From: Granulosicoccus sp.
GTDB lineage: Bacteria > Pseudomonadota > Gammaproteobacteria > Granulosicoccales > Granulosicoccaceae
NCBI GenBank assembly: GCA_023301795.1
Contig: JALZVU010000042.1
Coordinates: forward strand, 1-64,000
Length of the DNA: 64,000 bases
Direction of reading: 5' to 3'
The notes under the pieces are model-generated. The model saw nothing but the letters and a program-made list of their open reading frames with translations. It was not told the origin of the DNA and did not search any database. The translations under genes and the position numbers were made by a program. This document shows, one piece after another, positions 48,587 through 57,523 of this stretch; position 1 is the stretch's first letter; each line of letters starts with the position of its first letter.

Positions 48587-49710
48587 AGCGGTGGTGCTTT
48601 TTTAGGTAACAACAGCATGTTGTTGATACTCCAGTGTGCCCAGATCCGCAGCTGCTTATTAGCGCCGGGAAGTATCAGCGCCTGATCATTTGCAATGATG
48701 GCGCTGATTGAGCGTCCGTTATCCAGACGAATCTCTGCGATGGAATGTTGGCCCTGAAAGGCTATGTCGCCCAATGTGCCTTCTATACTGACCTGGTCAT
48801 TGGCCGGGATGGTGGTTGATATGCTGACATGTTCAGGCCGGACAGAGAGTGTGGCTTCCACCTTGTCCTCAGAGCTTGCCGGTATGCTGATTGTCGAGGG
48901 CGGTTCGGAAAACCATTCAATAACCCCAAGCTCATCGATATGCAGTGCTACGCCTGTATCAATGGTTGATATCTGCTGCACGTCAAATGCATTGATGTTG
49001 CCAATAAAGTCTGCCACAAACGCATCTGCTGGATGGGCGTAGAGCTCTGCGGGGCTTGCTACCTGACGAAGTGTCCCTGACTCCAGCACCGCAATTCTAT
49101 CGGCCATGGCCATCGCTTCGGCCTGGTCGTGTGTCACGATAATGAAGGTCACGCCGACGCTCTCTTGCAGCTTCACCAGTTCGAGGCGCATGGCGTCGCG
49201 TAGCTTTGCATCAAGCGCAGATAACGGCTCATCCAGTAGCAGCACCCGCGGACGCTTGACCAATGCTCTTGCGAGTGCCACACGTTGGCGCTGCCCTCCC
49301 GATAGCTGGTCAGGCTTTCGTTGAGAAAAATTGCTCAGGTGCACTTGTTCCAGTGCAATCGCAACACGTTCTTTTATCTCTTTGGCAGGAACCTTCTCCA
49401 TCTTCAAGCCATACGCCACATTATCCTCAACGTTCATGTGAGGAAACACCGCGTAAGACTGAAAAACCATATTGATGGGTCGTTTGTTAGGTGGTAAGGC
49501 GGTCATATCGTTGCCATCAAGCAGCAGCTCACCTTCGCTGGGAGATTCAAAACCCGAGATGAGGCGAAGTAAGGTGGACTTGCCACAACCTGAGGGCCCA
49601 AGCAAAGCGAAGATCTCACCTTGCTGAATATCTATCGAGATATTCTTGAGCGCTTCCACGCTACCAAAACGTTTGGTGATGCCTCGTATCGAGACGATAG
49701 TGTCAGTCAT
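48583..49710 (-). CDS. potG: Polyamine ABC transporter ATP-binding protein
   Basis: The start is the ATG at 49710 (MTDTIV), one base after the permease stop; the frame opens earlier. The 375-residue protein has Walker [10 protein letters not shown], signature [17 protein letters not shown] and Walker B LLLDEPLSALD, then a TOBE domain. It energises the putrescine/spermidine importer. The stop overlaps the puuA start (ATGA), which ties uptake to catabolism. Confidence 0.9.
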   Translation of the reverse strand: MTDTIVSIRGITKRFGSVEALKNISIDIQQGEIFALLGPSGCGKSTLLRLISGFESPSEGELLLDGNDMTALPPNKRPINMVFQSYAVFPHMNVEDNVAYGLKMEKVPAKEIKERVAIALEQVHLSNFSQRKPDQLSGGQRQRVALARALVKRPRVLLLDEPLSALDAKLRDAMRLELVKLQESVGVTFIIVTHDQAEAMAMADRIAVLESGTLRQVASPAELYAHPADAFVADFIGNINAFDVQQISTIDTGVALHIDELGVIEWFSEPPSTISIPASSEDKVEATLSVRPEHVSISTTIPANDQVSIEGTLGDIAFQGQHSIAEIRLDNGRSISAIIANDQALILPGANKQLRIWAHWSINNMLLLPKKAPPL

Positions 49711-49711
49711 A

Positions 49712-50557
49712 TCAGGAATCCACGCGCTGATAACGCAATGCAACGAACGTCAGTATCAGGGTCATGATGATCAGGATTGTGGAAGCTGCATTGATTTCCG
49801 GTGTTACCGAAAAGCGCACCATCGAGTAGATTTTTACAGGGAAAGTAATGGTGTTAGGTCCCGAGGTGAAGAACGTGATGACAAAGTCATCAAGTGATAG
49901 TGTAAACGCAAGCAAGGCACCAGCAATGAGCCCGGGTTTCATATGCGGCAACAGGATGTCCTTGAACACCTGAAACTCAGAGGCTCCCAGATCCTTCGCA
50001 GCTTCCTCCATTTCACGATTAAAGCTTTGCAATCGGGTGCGAATCACCATAGCGGCAAAGGGGAAGCTGAACGTTATGTGGGCGATGATGATATTGGTCA
50101 GGTTGAAAGGCCAAGCCGTGTCCCCTGTTGACAGCCATCCCATTGCCGAGAAAAACATCGCCAGCGATACACCCATACAAATTTCTGGAATAACAATGGG
50201 AAGAGCGACAAGACCTTCATACAGTGGTTTGAAGGGGAAGCGGAATCGCCATAAAACCACTGCGGTCAGCGCACCCAGTATCACGCTGACAATGGTCGAG
50301 ATCACGGCAATAGTAATCGAATTGCCAAACGCCAGCATCAGCTCATCATTCTGGAAGGCCTTGCCGTAGTACTTCGTGGTAAAGCCTTTCCACAGCACAT
50401 TACCGCCACGGCGCGAATCATTAAACGAGAAAACGATAAGCACAACAATGGGGGCGTAAAGAAATATCGACCCAATCAGAAAGACACTTCGCAACGACCA
50501 CTTGCGACTGTATTCGAACGGCCCTGCCTTATTGGAAGATCGTTTTATCCCGAACAT
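49712..50557 (-). CDS. potI: Polyamine ABC transporter permease, PotI-like
   Basis: The 281-residue inner-membrane protein has about six membrane helices and an EAA loop EAAKDLGASEFQVFKDILLP. A LDDFVITFFTSGPNT segment is typical of PotC/PotI. Its start overlaps the PotH-like stop as TAATG. It forms the channel with the PotH-like permease. Confidence 0.9.
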   Translation of the reverse strand: MFGIKRSSNKAGPFEYSRKWSLRSVFLIGSIFLYAPIVVLIVFSFNDSRRGGNVLWKGFTTKYYGKAFQNDELMLAFGNSITIAVISTIVSVILGALTAVVLWRFRFPFKPLYEGLVALPIVIPEICMGVSLAMFFSAMGWLSTGDTAWPFNLTNIIIAHITFSFPFAAMVIRTRLQSFNREMEEAAKDLGASEFQVFKDILLPHMKPGLIAGALLAFTLSLDDFVITFFTSGPNTITFPVKIYSMVRFSVTPEINAASTILIIMTLILTFVALRYQRVDS

Positions 50558-51480
50558 TACATGCGGCCCTCACGTTTGGAGCGCGCTGCATCGTAAAACG
50601 AGCGCAGCGCCAGCAGGATGAACGTGGCATACAGCAAGGTCAGTGAAATAGCCGAACCAAAGGGCCAGTCATTGGCTTTCTTGAATTGACGCTCAATCAC
50701 GTTGGCTATCATGTCCACCTGTCCACGTCCTAGAAGATCAGGCGTGAGAAACTGGCCAAGCGCTGGGATAAAAGTGATGATGGCAGCAGTTACGATACCC
50801 GACATGGCCAGCGGAATAAGTATGTTGCGTGCCGTCTGCAGTTGCCCTGCGCCTAAGTCCATGCTTGCCTCGAGCAGGGAGTTATCCATCCGCTCCAGCG
50901 CAGAATAGATGGGCAGAATGGTAAACGGTAACGAGACATACACGATGCCATAGATAACGCCTGCCGGCGTACCCAACAATGTCAAGGGAGTAAAGCCATC
51001 GCCAAGCAGGTTCAGCCGCTCAAGCCCCAACATGGCCTGAAACTGCTCGGCACGCTCATAGAGCCATCGCAGAACATCATTAAGCCTGCCGCGCGTACCT
51101 AATATATTGAGCAGCGCGTAGGTGCGAATCAGCAGGTTCGTCCAGAACGGCAGCATGATCAGCAGTAGCAGCCAGGGTTTGGCTTTGAAAGATGCGGTGG
51201 CAATAACCAGCGCCATCGGAAAGCCAACAAAAAGGCAGATAACCGTGGACACAAACGCTAGCCAGAACGACCGACCGATAAGCTGAAGTATCTCTGGCTC
51301 CAGAATGCGTCGGTAGTTGTCTAGCGTCCACGTGGTTTCGATCTTTGTGATCGTGACGTTTTCGCCAAAACTATACAACCAGATGATGCCCAGCGGTACG
51401 ACAAAAAACAGTGTTAACCAGATGAAAGTGGGTGCGCTAAACGCAAAGAAAACACTTTTTTTACCGCTTATATCTTGCAC
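50557..51480 (-). CDS. potH: Polyamine ABC transporter permease, PotH-like
   Basis: The 307-residue protein starts at a GTG (51480). It has a cytoplasmic lead, about six membrane helices and an EAA-type loop EASMDLGAGQLQTARNILIP. LPFWTNLLIRTYAL is a PotB/PotH hallmark. It is separated from the binding-protein gene by 98 bases with a stem-loop, and directly overlaps the PotI-like gene. Confidence 0.9.
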   Translation of the reverse strand: MQDISGKKSVFFAFSAPTFIWLTLFFVVPLGIIWLYSFGENVTITKIETTWTLDNYRRILEPEILQLIGRSFWLAFVSTVICLFVGFPMALVIATASFKAKPWLLLLIMLPFWTNLLIRTYALLNILGTRGRLNDVLRWLYERAEQFQAMLGLERLNLLGDGFTPLTLLGTPAGVIYGIVYVSLPFTILPIYSALERMDNSLLEASMDLGAGQLQTARNILIPLAMSGIVTAAIITFIPALGQFLTPDLLGRGQVDMIANVIERQFKKANDWPFGSAISLTLLYATFILLALRSFYDAARSKREGRM

Positions 51481-51506
51481 GTATCAGAGCCTTGTCAGTA
51501 AGGTGT

Positions 51507-51560
51507 GGCTCACACATCGGCACTGCACACACAAGTGTGGACAAGCAGATGCTGTGAGCC
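51507..51560 (-). terminator. Stem-loop between polyamine binding-protein and permease genes
   Basis: A nearly perfect 12-bp stem pairs GGCTCACACATC (51507-51518) with GATGCTGTGAGCC (51548-51560), with one bulged base; a nested CACAC-AA-GTGTG lies in the loop. In the minus sense it begins 18 bases after the binding-protein stop. Like the one at 9278-9310, it probably limits read-through or protects the upstream message. Confidence 0.6.
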
Positions 51561-51578
51561 CTGACATGTTAGTCGAAT

Positions 51579-52649
51579 CTAGCCAGCTTTAATACGGGTC
51601 CACGCCTCATCTATTTTTCGTGTTATCGCCTGGCCAGGATAGATAGACACTTCACTTTTGTCGATTGCCTCTTGTGAAGGGAAGATGGCAGGGTTGCCTG
51701 TGTAATCTTCACTCATCAGTGCTTTTGAGGCCGAGTTAGGCGTTGCGTAGTAAACGTAGTCAGCTGTATCTGCGCCTACCTGTGCATCGAGCAAGTAGTT
51801 GATCAACAGATGTGCGTTCTCAACGTTCGGTGCTCCTTTAGGTATGCAGAGCGTGTCCTCCCACACCAATGACCCTTCATCAGGAACGACATAACCAATG
51901 TCGTCGTCTTCTTCCATTACTTGCAGGATATCGCCATTCCATTCCATGGCCAGATCCACTTCACCTGCCAGCAAAAGGTCTTGTCCGTTGTCAGGTGCGA
52001 AAGCCACAATGTTGTCTTTCTGGTTGCGGATCATTTCCTCTGCTGCGGCGATGTTTTCGTCAGTCCAGTCGTTCAGCGATTTGCCCATGGCTTTCAAAGC
52101 CACCTGCAAGACAGTTTGAGGTTCGCTGAGTAAAGCGATTTTGCCGGCATATTGATCAGAGCTGAGAATGTCATTCCATGAACTGGGTACAGTCTCTACC
52201 GCTGATTTTCGATAGCCAATACCGATAGTTCCCCACAAGTAGGGAAGGCTGTACTCACGGCCAGGATCAAACGCAGGATCCATAAATCCTTTGTCAATGT
52301 TAGCTATATTCGGGATCTTGGAATGATCAAGTTTCATTAGCATCTCTGCCACGATCATACGTTCAACATAATCGTTGGTAGGAACAATGAGGTCGTATCC
52401 GGGATTGCCACCGCGTAGTTTTGCAAATAGCTCGTCATTATCGGCAAACAGGTCGTACTGGACTTCTACGCCCGAGTTTTCCTCAAACTGTTCAATAGTG
52501 TTCTCACCGATGTAGGTATCCCAGTTGTAGAAGTTGACTTTGCCACCATCGGCAAGGGCTCCTTTAGGAATTTTGAACGATATGCCAACAGCGGCAGCAC
52601 CGGCTAGAAATTTTCTACGGCTCACGGGCAGGCTACGTGTTTGGCGCAT
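51579..52649 (-). CDS. potF: Polyamine-binding periplasmic protein, PotF-like
   Basis: The start is the ATG at 52649 (MRQTRSL), with TGAGGA seven bases upstream; the frame opens at an upstream TTG. The 356-residue protein has a twin-arginine-like signal, SRRKFLAGAAAV, so it may be exported folded by Tat. The mature part is a PotD/PotF-type binding protein (VNFYNWDTYIGENTIEQFEE). It captures putrescine or spermidine for the PotGHI-like importer downstream. Confidence 0.88.
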   Translation of the reverse strand: MRQTRSLPVSRRKFLAGAAAVGISFKIPKGALADGGKVNFYNWDTYIGENTIEQFEENSGVEVQYDLFADNDELFAKLRGGNPGYDLIVPTNDYVERMIVAEMLMKLDHSKIPNIANIDKGFMDPAFDPGREYSLPYLWGTIGIGYRKSAVETVPSSWNDILSSDQYAGKIALLSEPQTVLQVALKAMGKSLNDWTDENIAAAEEMIRNQKDNIVAFAPDNGQDLLLAGEVDLAMEWNGDILQVMEEDDDIGYVVPDEGSLVWEDTLCIPKGAPNVENAHLLINYLLDAQVGADTADYVYYATPNSASKALMSEDYTGNPAIFPSQEAIDKSEVSIYPGQAITRKIDEAWTRIKAG

Positions 52650-52684
52650 GGGATTCCTCAACTTAGAGTTAGTTTCTGTACTGC

Positions 52685-52712
52685 TTTATAGCATTATTGT
52701 CAGGCTGTGTAA
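52685..52712 (-). promoter_or_regulatory. Possible promoter of the polyamine operon
   Basis: On the minus strand TTACAC (52712-52707) and TATAAA (52690-52685) are 16 bases apart, in the 72-base gap upstream of the PotF-like gene and after the corrinoid-activator stop. The match is moderate, so read-through from the corrinoid operon remains possible. Confidence 0.35.
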
Positions 52713-52721
52713 CCTGTGTGC

Positions 52722-54740
52722 TCAGCGTCTCACTCTTCGACGCCGCACCGGTTGTGAGGAGGAGGGTGCCGGCAGATTGACCACTCGCCCCAAGAGCGTA
52801 AAGGGTGCAGTTTTGTGCGGAAATGCCATCGCTTCAACAAAATGCTGCTGAAAAGCAGGTTCTACTGCGGTTTCCACTTTCTCAATATGGCGCACAACCT
52901 GTTCTATGTTCTGACGGGCTTTTCGGTCTAGCAAGGCCATCAGCGCACCAGTGCCTGCGGCGTTACCTGCAGAGCTGACTTGCGCCAGATCACAGTCGGG
53001 AATAAGGCCGAGTACCATGGCATATTTCACATCAATGTGACTGCCGAATGCGCCTGCAAGGCGAATACGTTCCACCGAGTCAATGCCTAGCCTGTCCATT
53101 AGAAGTCTGACGCCGGCATACAGCGCAGCTTTTGCAAGTTGAATCTGACGCACATCGTTTTGCGTGATGCGTACTGTGACATCTCCTGCATGGAGTAAGT
53201 ATGAAAAGGTTCGCTCGTTCGCCTCAATGCGCGGGTTAATCCCAGCCTTTGAGCCGTCGACTACGCCATCGGAATCGATGATGCCGGCAAGGAACATCTC
53301 AGCCACTACCTCGATAATGCCAGACCCGCAAATGCCGGTAACACCAATGCTGGCAGTATCCTCGATAAAGCTGGCATCGTTGGACCAGGTATCGCTACCA
53401 ATGACGCTGAAGCGAGGCTCTAGAGTGTCCGGGTCTATGCGTACGCGTTCAATAGCCCCGGGCGCGGCCCTCTGCCCGCCGCTGATTTGTGCGCCCTCAA
53501 AGGCAGGGCCTGTAGGGCTCGAGCATGCCAGCAGACGTGTTGAATTGCCCAATACGATTTCGGCATTGGTGCCAACGTCCACCAGCAAGGTCATTTCGTC
53601 AAGCTTTTGCGGCTGCTCTGACAGCACCACACCTGCAGTGTCTGCTCCCACATGCCCGGCAACACAGGGTAGAAGGTAGGCCTTGGACTGCGGGTGTGCC
53701 TGTATGCCCATGGTTGAGGCATCCAGGGTCAGTGCCTCATCGGTGGTCAAGGCAAAAGGCGCACCGCCCAGCTCTACAGGGTTTATTCCCAACAACAAAT
53801 GGTGCATGACAGGGTTGGCTACAAAACTCATTTCCAGAATGTCTTCAGAAGAAATGCCTGCTTGCTGGCTTACATCGAGAATCAGTGTATTGATAGCGCC
53901 AACAACAGCCTCGGTCATATCTTTATCGCCACCCGGATTCATCATGACGTAGGAGACCCGGCTCATTAGATCTTCACCAAAGCGAATTTGCGGATTCATG
54001 GCACCGCTACTGGCCAGTACTTTGCCGGTGCCAAGCTCTGCCAGATGGCCTGCGATAGTGGTGGAGCCCACATCGATAGCAAGCCCATAAACGGATTGTT
54101 TAAAGCCTGGCCATATTGCAAGGATGTCCCGATCTTCATGCACCGCGACTGTCACTTGCCATTTGCCTTCGCGCAATGCGTTTTGCAGGCTTTTTAACAG
54201 TGGTAGTGCTGCGTGCAAATTACTGAGTTGCCATTCAGACTCAAGTGCAATTTTTAGCCGCCGCAAGTCGCCTGACGGATCGTGCATGTCCGGCTCCTGA
54301 ACGTCCACTACATAAAGGCGTACAGCAGGGTCAACCGTAATGTTAGCGTGATCAAGTGCTTTGCGAATAACCTGCTTATGTACCTGACTGTCGGCTGGGA
54401 CATCAATAATCAGGTCGCCCTGAATAGTCGCTTGACAGCCAAGTCGTCGCCCTTCGACAAAGGCACCGTGAATTCGCTCGTAGCGAGCTTCAACACGTGT
54501 ACCGTCACTCAGATGAGCGAGTGATGAAACTATGTTGTGCTTGGGAAATTCACCTTCAGGACACGACACCTGACAACGCCCGCACAGCCCGCGACCGCCA
54601 CAAACCGAATCCAGATCCACACCCAGATTGCGTGCAGCTTGCAAGACCGAGGTGCCAATAGCAAAACGGCCGCGCTTGCCGCTTGGGGTGAAGACGACAT
54701 TTGCCTGAGTGACGTCGATGTCCATAACTTCTGCGTTCAT
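52722..54740 (-). CDS. Corrinoid activation protein (RACE family), ferredoxin-ASKHA ATPase
   Basis: The 672-residue protein has an N-terminal plant-type [2Fe-2S] domain with Cys47-x5-Cys53-x2-Cys56 and a fourth Cys in RRLGCQA near 97. A linker follows, then an ASKHA ATPase part (YGLAIDVGSTTIAGHL, LLVDVGTNAEIVLG) and the DUF4445-type C-terminus. RACE proteins use ATP and an electron to re-reduce Co(II) corrinoid formed by oxidation. It is the last gene of the corrinoid operon and 50 bases after the methyl-H4folate methyltransferase. The substrate protein is presumably the corrinoid protein at 58167-58877. Confidence 0.88.
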   Translation of the reverse strand: MNAEVMDIDVTQANVVFTPSGKRGRFAIGTSVLQAARNLGVDLDSVCGGRGLCGRCQVSCPEGEFPKHNIVSSLAHLSDGTRVEARYERIHGAFVEGRRLGCQATIQGDLIIDVPADSQVHKQVIRKALDHANITVDPAVRLYVVDVQEPDMHDPSGDLRRLKIALESEWQLSNLHAALPLLKSLQNALREGKWQVTVAVHEDRDILAIWPGFKQSVYGLAIDVGSTTIAGHLAELGTGKVLASSGAMNPQIRFGEDLMSRVSYVMMNPGGDKDMTEAVVGAINTLILDVSQQAGISSEDILEMSFVANPVMHHLLLGINPVELGGAPFALTTDEALTLDASTMGIQAHPQSKAYLLPCVAGHVGADTAGVVLSEQPQKLDEMTLLVDVGTNAEIVLGNSTRLLACSSPTGPAFEGAQISGGQRAAPGAIERVRIDPDTLEPRFSVIGSDTWSNDASFIEDTASIGVTGICGSGIIEVVAEMFLAGIIDSDGVVDGSKAGINPRIEANERTFSYLLHAGDVTVRITQNDVRQIQLAKAALYAGVRLLMDRLGIDSVERIRLAGAFGSHIDVKYAMVLGLIPDCDLAQVSSAGNAAGTGALMALLDRKARQNIEQVVRHIEKVETAVEPAFQQHFVEAMAFPHKTAPFTLLGRVVNLPAPSSSQPVRRRRVRR

Positions 54741-54790
54741 TGGAGTCAGGTGTATACGATTAAAAACAGGTGAATACGATTAAAAAGTGA

Positions 54791-55696
54791 TCAGGTGGCT
54801 CGACGACGCTTACTGGTGCGTCGGCCGCGTATCGCCCCTTCAGCATCGGAGGCTGGTGGTCGGTACTTGCGAATCCACGCCAGGCAATCTGCATCGTTAC
54901 CCATCAGGACATCAGCTGCCATCACTGAGCGCATGACCTCTTCATGGCATGGATTGGTAATCGCAGATGTCATGCCTGCGCTGATTGCCATGGACAAGAA
55001 CGCACCGTTAATACCGTTTCTTTCAGGTAAACCAAAGCTAACGTTAGATGCGCCGCAGGTGGTATTACAGCCTAATTCTTTGCGAATGCGTCCTAGAATA
55101 TCAAACACCTGACGCCCTGCAAAACGCATGGCGCCAATCGGCATCACCAAGGGGTCAATAACAACATCCGATGCAGGAATTCCATAGTCAGCTGCGCGTT
55201 CAACAATTTTTTTAGCCACCTTGAAACGTTCTTCAGGATCTTCAGAAATACCTGTCTCATCGTTTGAAATAGCTACCACCGCCGCTTTGTATTTAGCCAC
55301 AAGCGGTAATACACGTTCCAGCACTTCGTCCTCGCCGGTTACAGAATTTACCAAGGGTTTGCCTTGATAAACAGCCAGTCCAGCCTCCAGTGCCTCAATG
55401 ATGGAGGAGTCGATAGACAGCGGGACATCCGTAATGGATTGCACCAGTTTAATTGCCTGTGCCAGCAGTGCAGGCTCATCCGCAAGCGGTATTCCTGCAT
55501 TAACATCCAGCATCTGTGCACCAGCGGCAACCTGCATCAGTGCATCAGCCTCCACGCGACTGAAGTCACCCGCTTTCATCTCCTCGGCCAGAATTTTACG
55601 GCCGGTTGGATTAATGCGCTCACCAATAATGGTAAAGGCATTGTCAGGCCCGATAACATGTTCGCGCGTGGCAGAGCTTATGACCGTGTTAGTCAT
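54791..55696 (-). CDS. Methyltetrahydrofolate:corrinoid methyltransferase
   Basis: The 301-residue protein matches the pterin-binding (DHPS-like) methyltransferase barrel: AFTIIGERINPTGRK, MLDVNAGIP, and CGASNVSFGLPERNGING. Relatives such as AcsE and the folate-binding part of MetH move methyl groups between corrinoid and tetrahydrofolate. Here it should carry methyl groups from the corrinoid protein to H4folate. Its start overlaps the MTHFR stop (ATGA). A basic tail (RRTSKRRRAT) ends the protein. Confidence 0.88.
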   Translation of the reverse strand: MTNTVISSATREHVIGPDNAFTIIGERINPTGRKILAEEMKAGDFSRVEADALMQVAAGAQMLDVNAGIPLADEPALLAQAIKLVQSITDVPLSIDSSIIEALEAGLAVYQGKPLVNSVTGEDEVLERVLPLVAKYKAAVVAISNDETGISEDPEERFKVAKKIVERAADYGIPASDVVIDPLVMPIGAMRFAGRQVFDILGRIRKELGCNTTCGASNVSFGLPERNGINGAFLSMAISAGMTSAITNPCHEEVMRSVMAADVLMGNDADCLAWIRKYRPPASDAEGAIRGRRTSKRRRAT

Positions 55697-56736
55697 TGGA
55701 TACTTTCCATATGTTGCTGGACGGTGGTATCGCCGTCGTAGAGGCGTGGGTGCCAGGGGATTCGGCCGTCAAGCACGCCTGAGCGTTTGACGATGTCGGG
55801 GACAGATTGTTCTTGTCGGTAGGCCATGACATGCACGCCATCAACACCTTGTATTTCACGGATCTCCTGAATCAGCTCCACACACAGTGATTGCCCTTCA
55901 GCCTTTTGATCATCCGCCCCTTTCAGGCGATTGATAACCGTGTCGGGTATATGGACACCCGGTACATTGCTGCGTATCCATTCGCCGGTTCGCGCAGACG
56001 CTATCGGTCCGACACCGACGATGATGAAGACTTTGTCGCTCAGGCCAAGATCTGTCACCTTAGCCATGTATTCGCGCAGCCTGGGTACGTCATAGCAGTA
56101 TTGTGTCTGCACAAACTGCGCGCCAGCTGCTATTTTCTTGGCGAGTCGATGCGGCCGCCAGTCGAAAGGTTCTGCAAAGGGATTGGCCGCAGCACCCAGA
56201 AACACGCGCGGCGGATCGGAAAGCTTACGGCCGCTTTGGAAAGTCGATTTGTCACGCATGGTTCTGGCGATGTCCAACAGCGACATGCAATCAAGATCAA
56301 ACACTGGTTTAGCTTCTGGGTGGTCACCGGTTTGCACGCCATCGCCTGACAGGCAAAGCATGTTGCACACACCCATCGCAGCACCTCCCAGAATGTCGCC
56401 CTGAATGGCGATTCGATTTTTATCTCTACAGGATATCTGTTGAATCAGTGCATAACCCAAGCGAGTCAATAACGCGCAAACCGCCAAAGATCCCATGTGA
56501 CAATGCGCGCCACTGCCATCAGTTGCATTAATCGCATCGACATAGCCGTCAAAATAGGCTGCACGCTCATACACTAAAGCCGGATCTGCACTATCAGGGG
56601 GGGCTAACTCACTGGTAACAACAAAGTGCCCAGCGCGCAGCATGCGCTCCAACCGCCCCGGTGAGCTGTGGCCTGGCATTACCGACAAGGGATAGCCAGG
56701 GACGGGTTCTGTCTGGGTGCTCGTCTCGGCAGTCAT
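55693..56736 (-). CDS. metF: Methylenetetrahydrofolate reductase catalytic protein
   Basis: The 347-residue protein has the MTHFR flavin barrel: VTSELAPPDSADP near residue 39, INATDGSGAHCHMGS, QISCRDKNRIAIQGD and FVQTQYCYDVPRLREYM. In this setting it may run in the oxidative direction, turning methyl-H4folate to methylene-H4folate. It overlaps both neighbours by four bases (ATGA). The Cys-rich partner MTHFR_C is encoded separately next to it. Confidence 0.88.
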   Translation of the reverse strand: MTAETSTQTEPVPGYPLSVMPGHSSPGRLERMLRAGHFVVTSELAPPDSADPALVYERAAYFDGYVDAINATDGSGAHCHMGSLAVCALLTRLGYALIQQISCRDKNRIAIQGDILGGAAMGVCNMLCLSGDGVQTGDHPEAKPVFDLDCMSLLDIARTMRDKSTFQSGRKLSDPPRVFLGAAANPFAEPFDWRPHRLAKKIAAGAQFVQTQYCYDVPRLREYMAKVTDLGLSDKVFIIVGVGPIASARTGEWIRSNVPGVHIPDTVINRLKGADDQKAEGQSLCVELIQEIREIQGVDGVHVMAYRQEQSVPDIVKRSGVLDGRIPWHPRLYDGDTTVQQHMESIQ

Positions 56737-57191
56737 GCAGAGGTTTCCTGTGTTTTTTCACGCACCACTCGTAACCATGATGATTTTCCCTGCAGCCGAT
56801 AATCAACAGCAAACTGCACGTTGGCAATTTCACCGCCTGCCTTCATCCGTTTTGAGCCTTCCCAGCCGTCCACCCAAACGCAGCGCATCTCAGGTTTTAC
56901 CTCGCAATGCCCATTCTCACGTACCCCGCCACAGGGACCATTGCGAATAGACTTGGGGCAGTTCATGGGGCAGGACATCCCCGTACTGCTCAGTGCGCAT
57001 TGCCCACACATCTGGCAATCAAACAATGCACCTTTGATCACTTTCTCAACCGCTGCAACAGGCGTCTCCAATCTCGAATGTCCAAGCTTTGTCAGTAATG
57101 GCGCTGATATCAGTAGGCCGCGCTCTACAAGCTCATAGGCAACTTCGAGCAGGCGTGCATTGCGAACAGACCACTTGCGCAAAAAGTACAT
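56733..57191 (-). CDS. MTHFR C-terminal-domain (MetV-like) Cys-rich protein
   Basis: The 152-residue protein has a helical start and a Cys-rich MTHFR_C domain: CQMCGQCALSSTGMSCPMNC and NGPCGGVRENGHC, then CVWVDGWEGSKRMK. In acetogens a similar protein, MetV, binds MTHFR and probably an iron-sulfur or zinc centre. Here it is separate from the catalytic gene but overlaps it by four bases. It may link MTHFR to an electron carrier so that methyl-H4folate can be oxidised; that role is inferred. Confidence 0.82.
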   Translation of the reverse strand: MYFLRKWSVRNARLLEVAYELVERGLLISAPLLTKLGHSRLETPVAAVEKVIKGALFDCQMCGQCALSSTGMSCPMNCPKSIRNGPCGGVRENGHCEVKPEMRCVWVDGWEGSKRMKAGGEIANVQFAVDYRLQGKSSWLRVVREKTQETSA

Positions 57192-57193
57192 CG

Positions 57194-57523
57194 TCAGAGC
57201 CCAGTGGGTTTTATATCGGCACTGACATTGTCCGCCACACCCTTGGCTTTCACGAGCGCTTCCAGGTAGGTATCGTTGTAGTAGGCGAGTAGCTCTTCAG
57301 CTGCGCTATCGGCAACTGCCTGTAATTCGCTATTACACGGGCTTCGATCGCGACGCCAGTCTTCAAGATAGGCATCGCTTGAGCCTTTGCCCGCACGCAT
57401 CGCAGCGCGATCTATGGCTTCCTGAAAGCGGGCAGGCAACATGACCTTGGCTGTCTTGCGCCCAGCTTTGGCGGTAACCTGTGAGGGGATATCGCGCCAG
57501 TAGATTTTGATCAGTTCGGGCAT
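57194..57523 (-). CDS. PF13769-like ('virulence factor' family) small protein
   Basis: The 109-residue protein resembles the PF13769 family: LIKIYWRDIPSQVTAK at the start and AYLEDWRRDRSPC in the middle. The family name comes from an old assignment, and its activity is unknown. It lies between DUF1638 (13-base overlap) and the MTHFR_C gene (2-base gap) in the corrinoid operon. Its conservation there would point to a role in corrinoid-dependent C1 transfer or enzyme assembly. Confidence 0.6.
   Translation of the reverse strand: MPELIKIYWRDIPSQVTAKAGRKTAKVMLPARFQEAIDRAAMRAGKGSSDAYLEDWRRDRSPCNSELQAVADSAAEELLAYYNDTYLEALVKAKGVADNVSADIKPTGL

Noticed and set aside
57194..57523. Virulence function for the PF13769-like, HopJ-like and DUF3820-like proteins
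   Set aside because: The names are historical; there is no secretion system or other pathogenicity gene here, and operon context points to metabolism.
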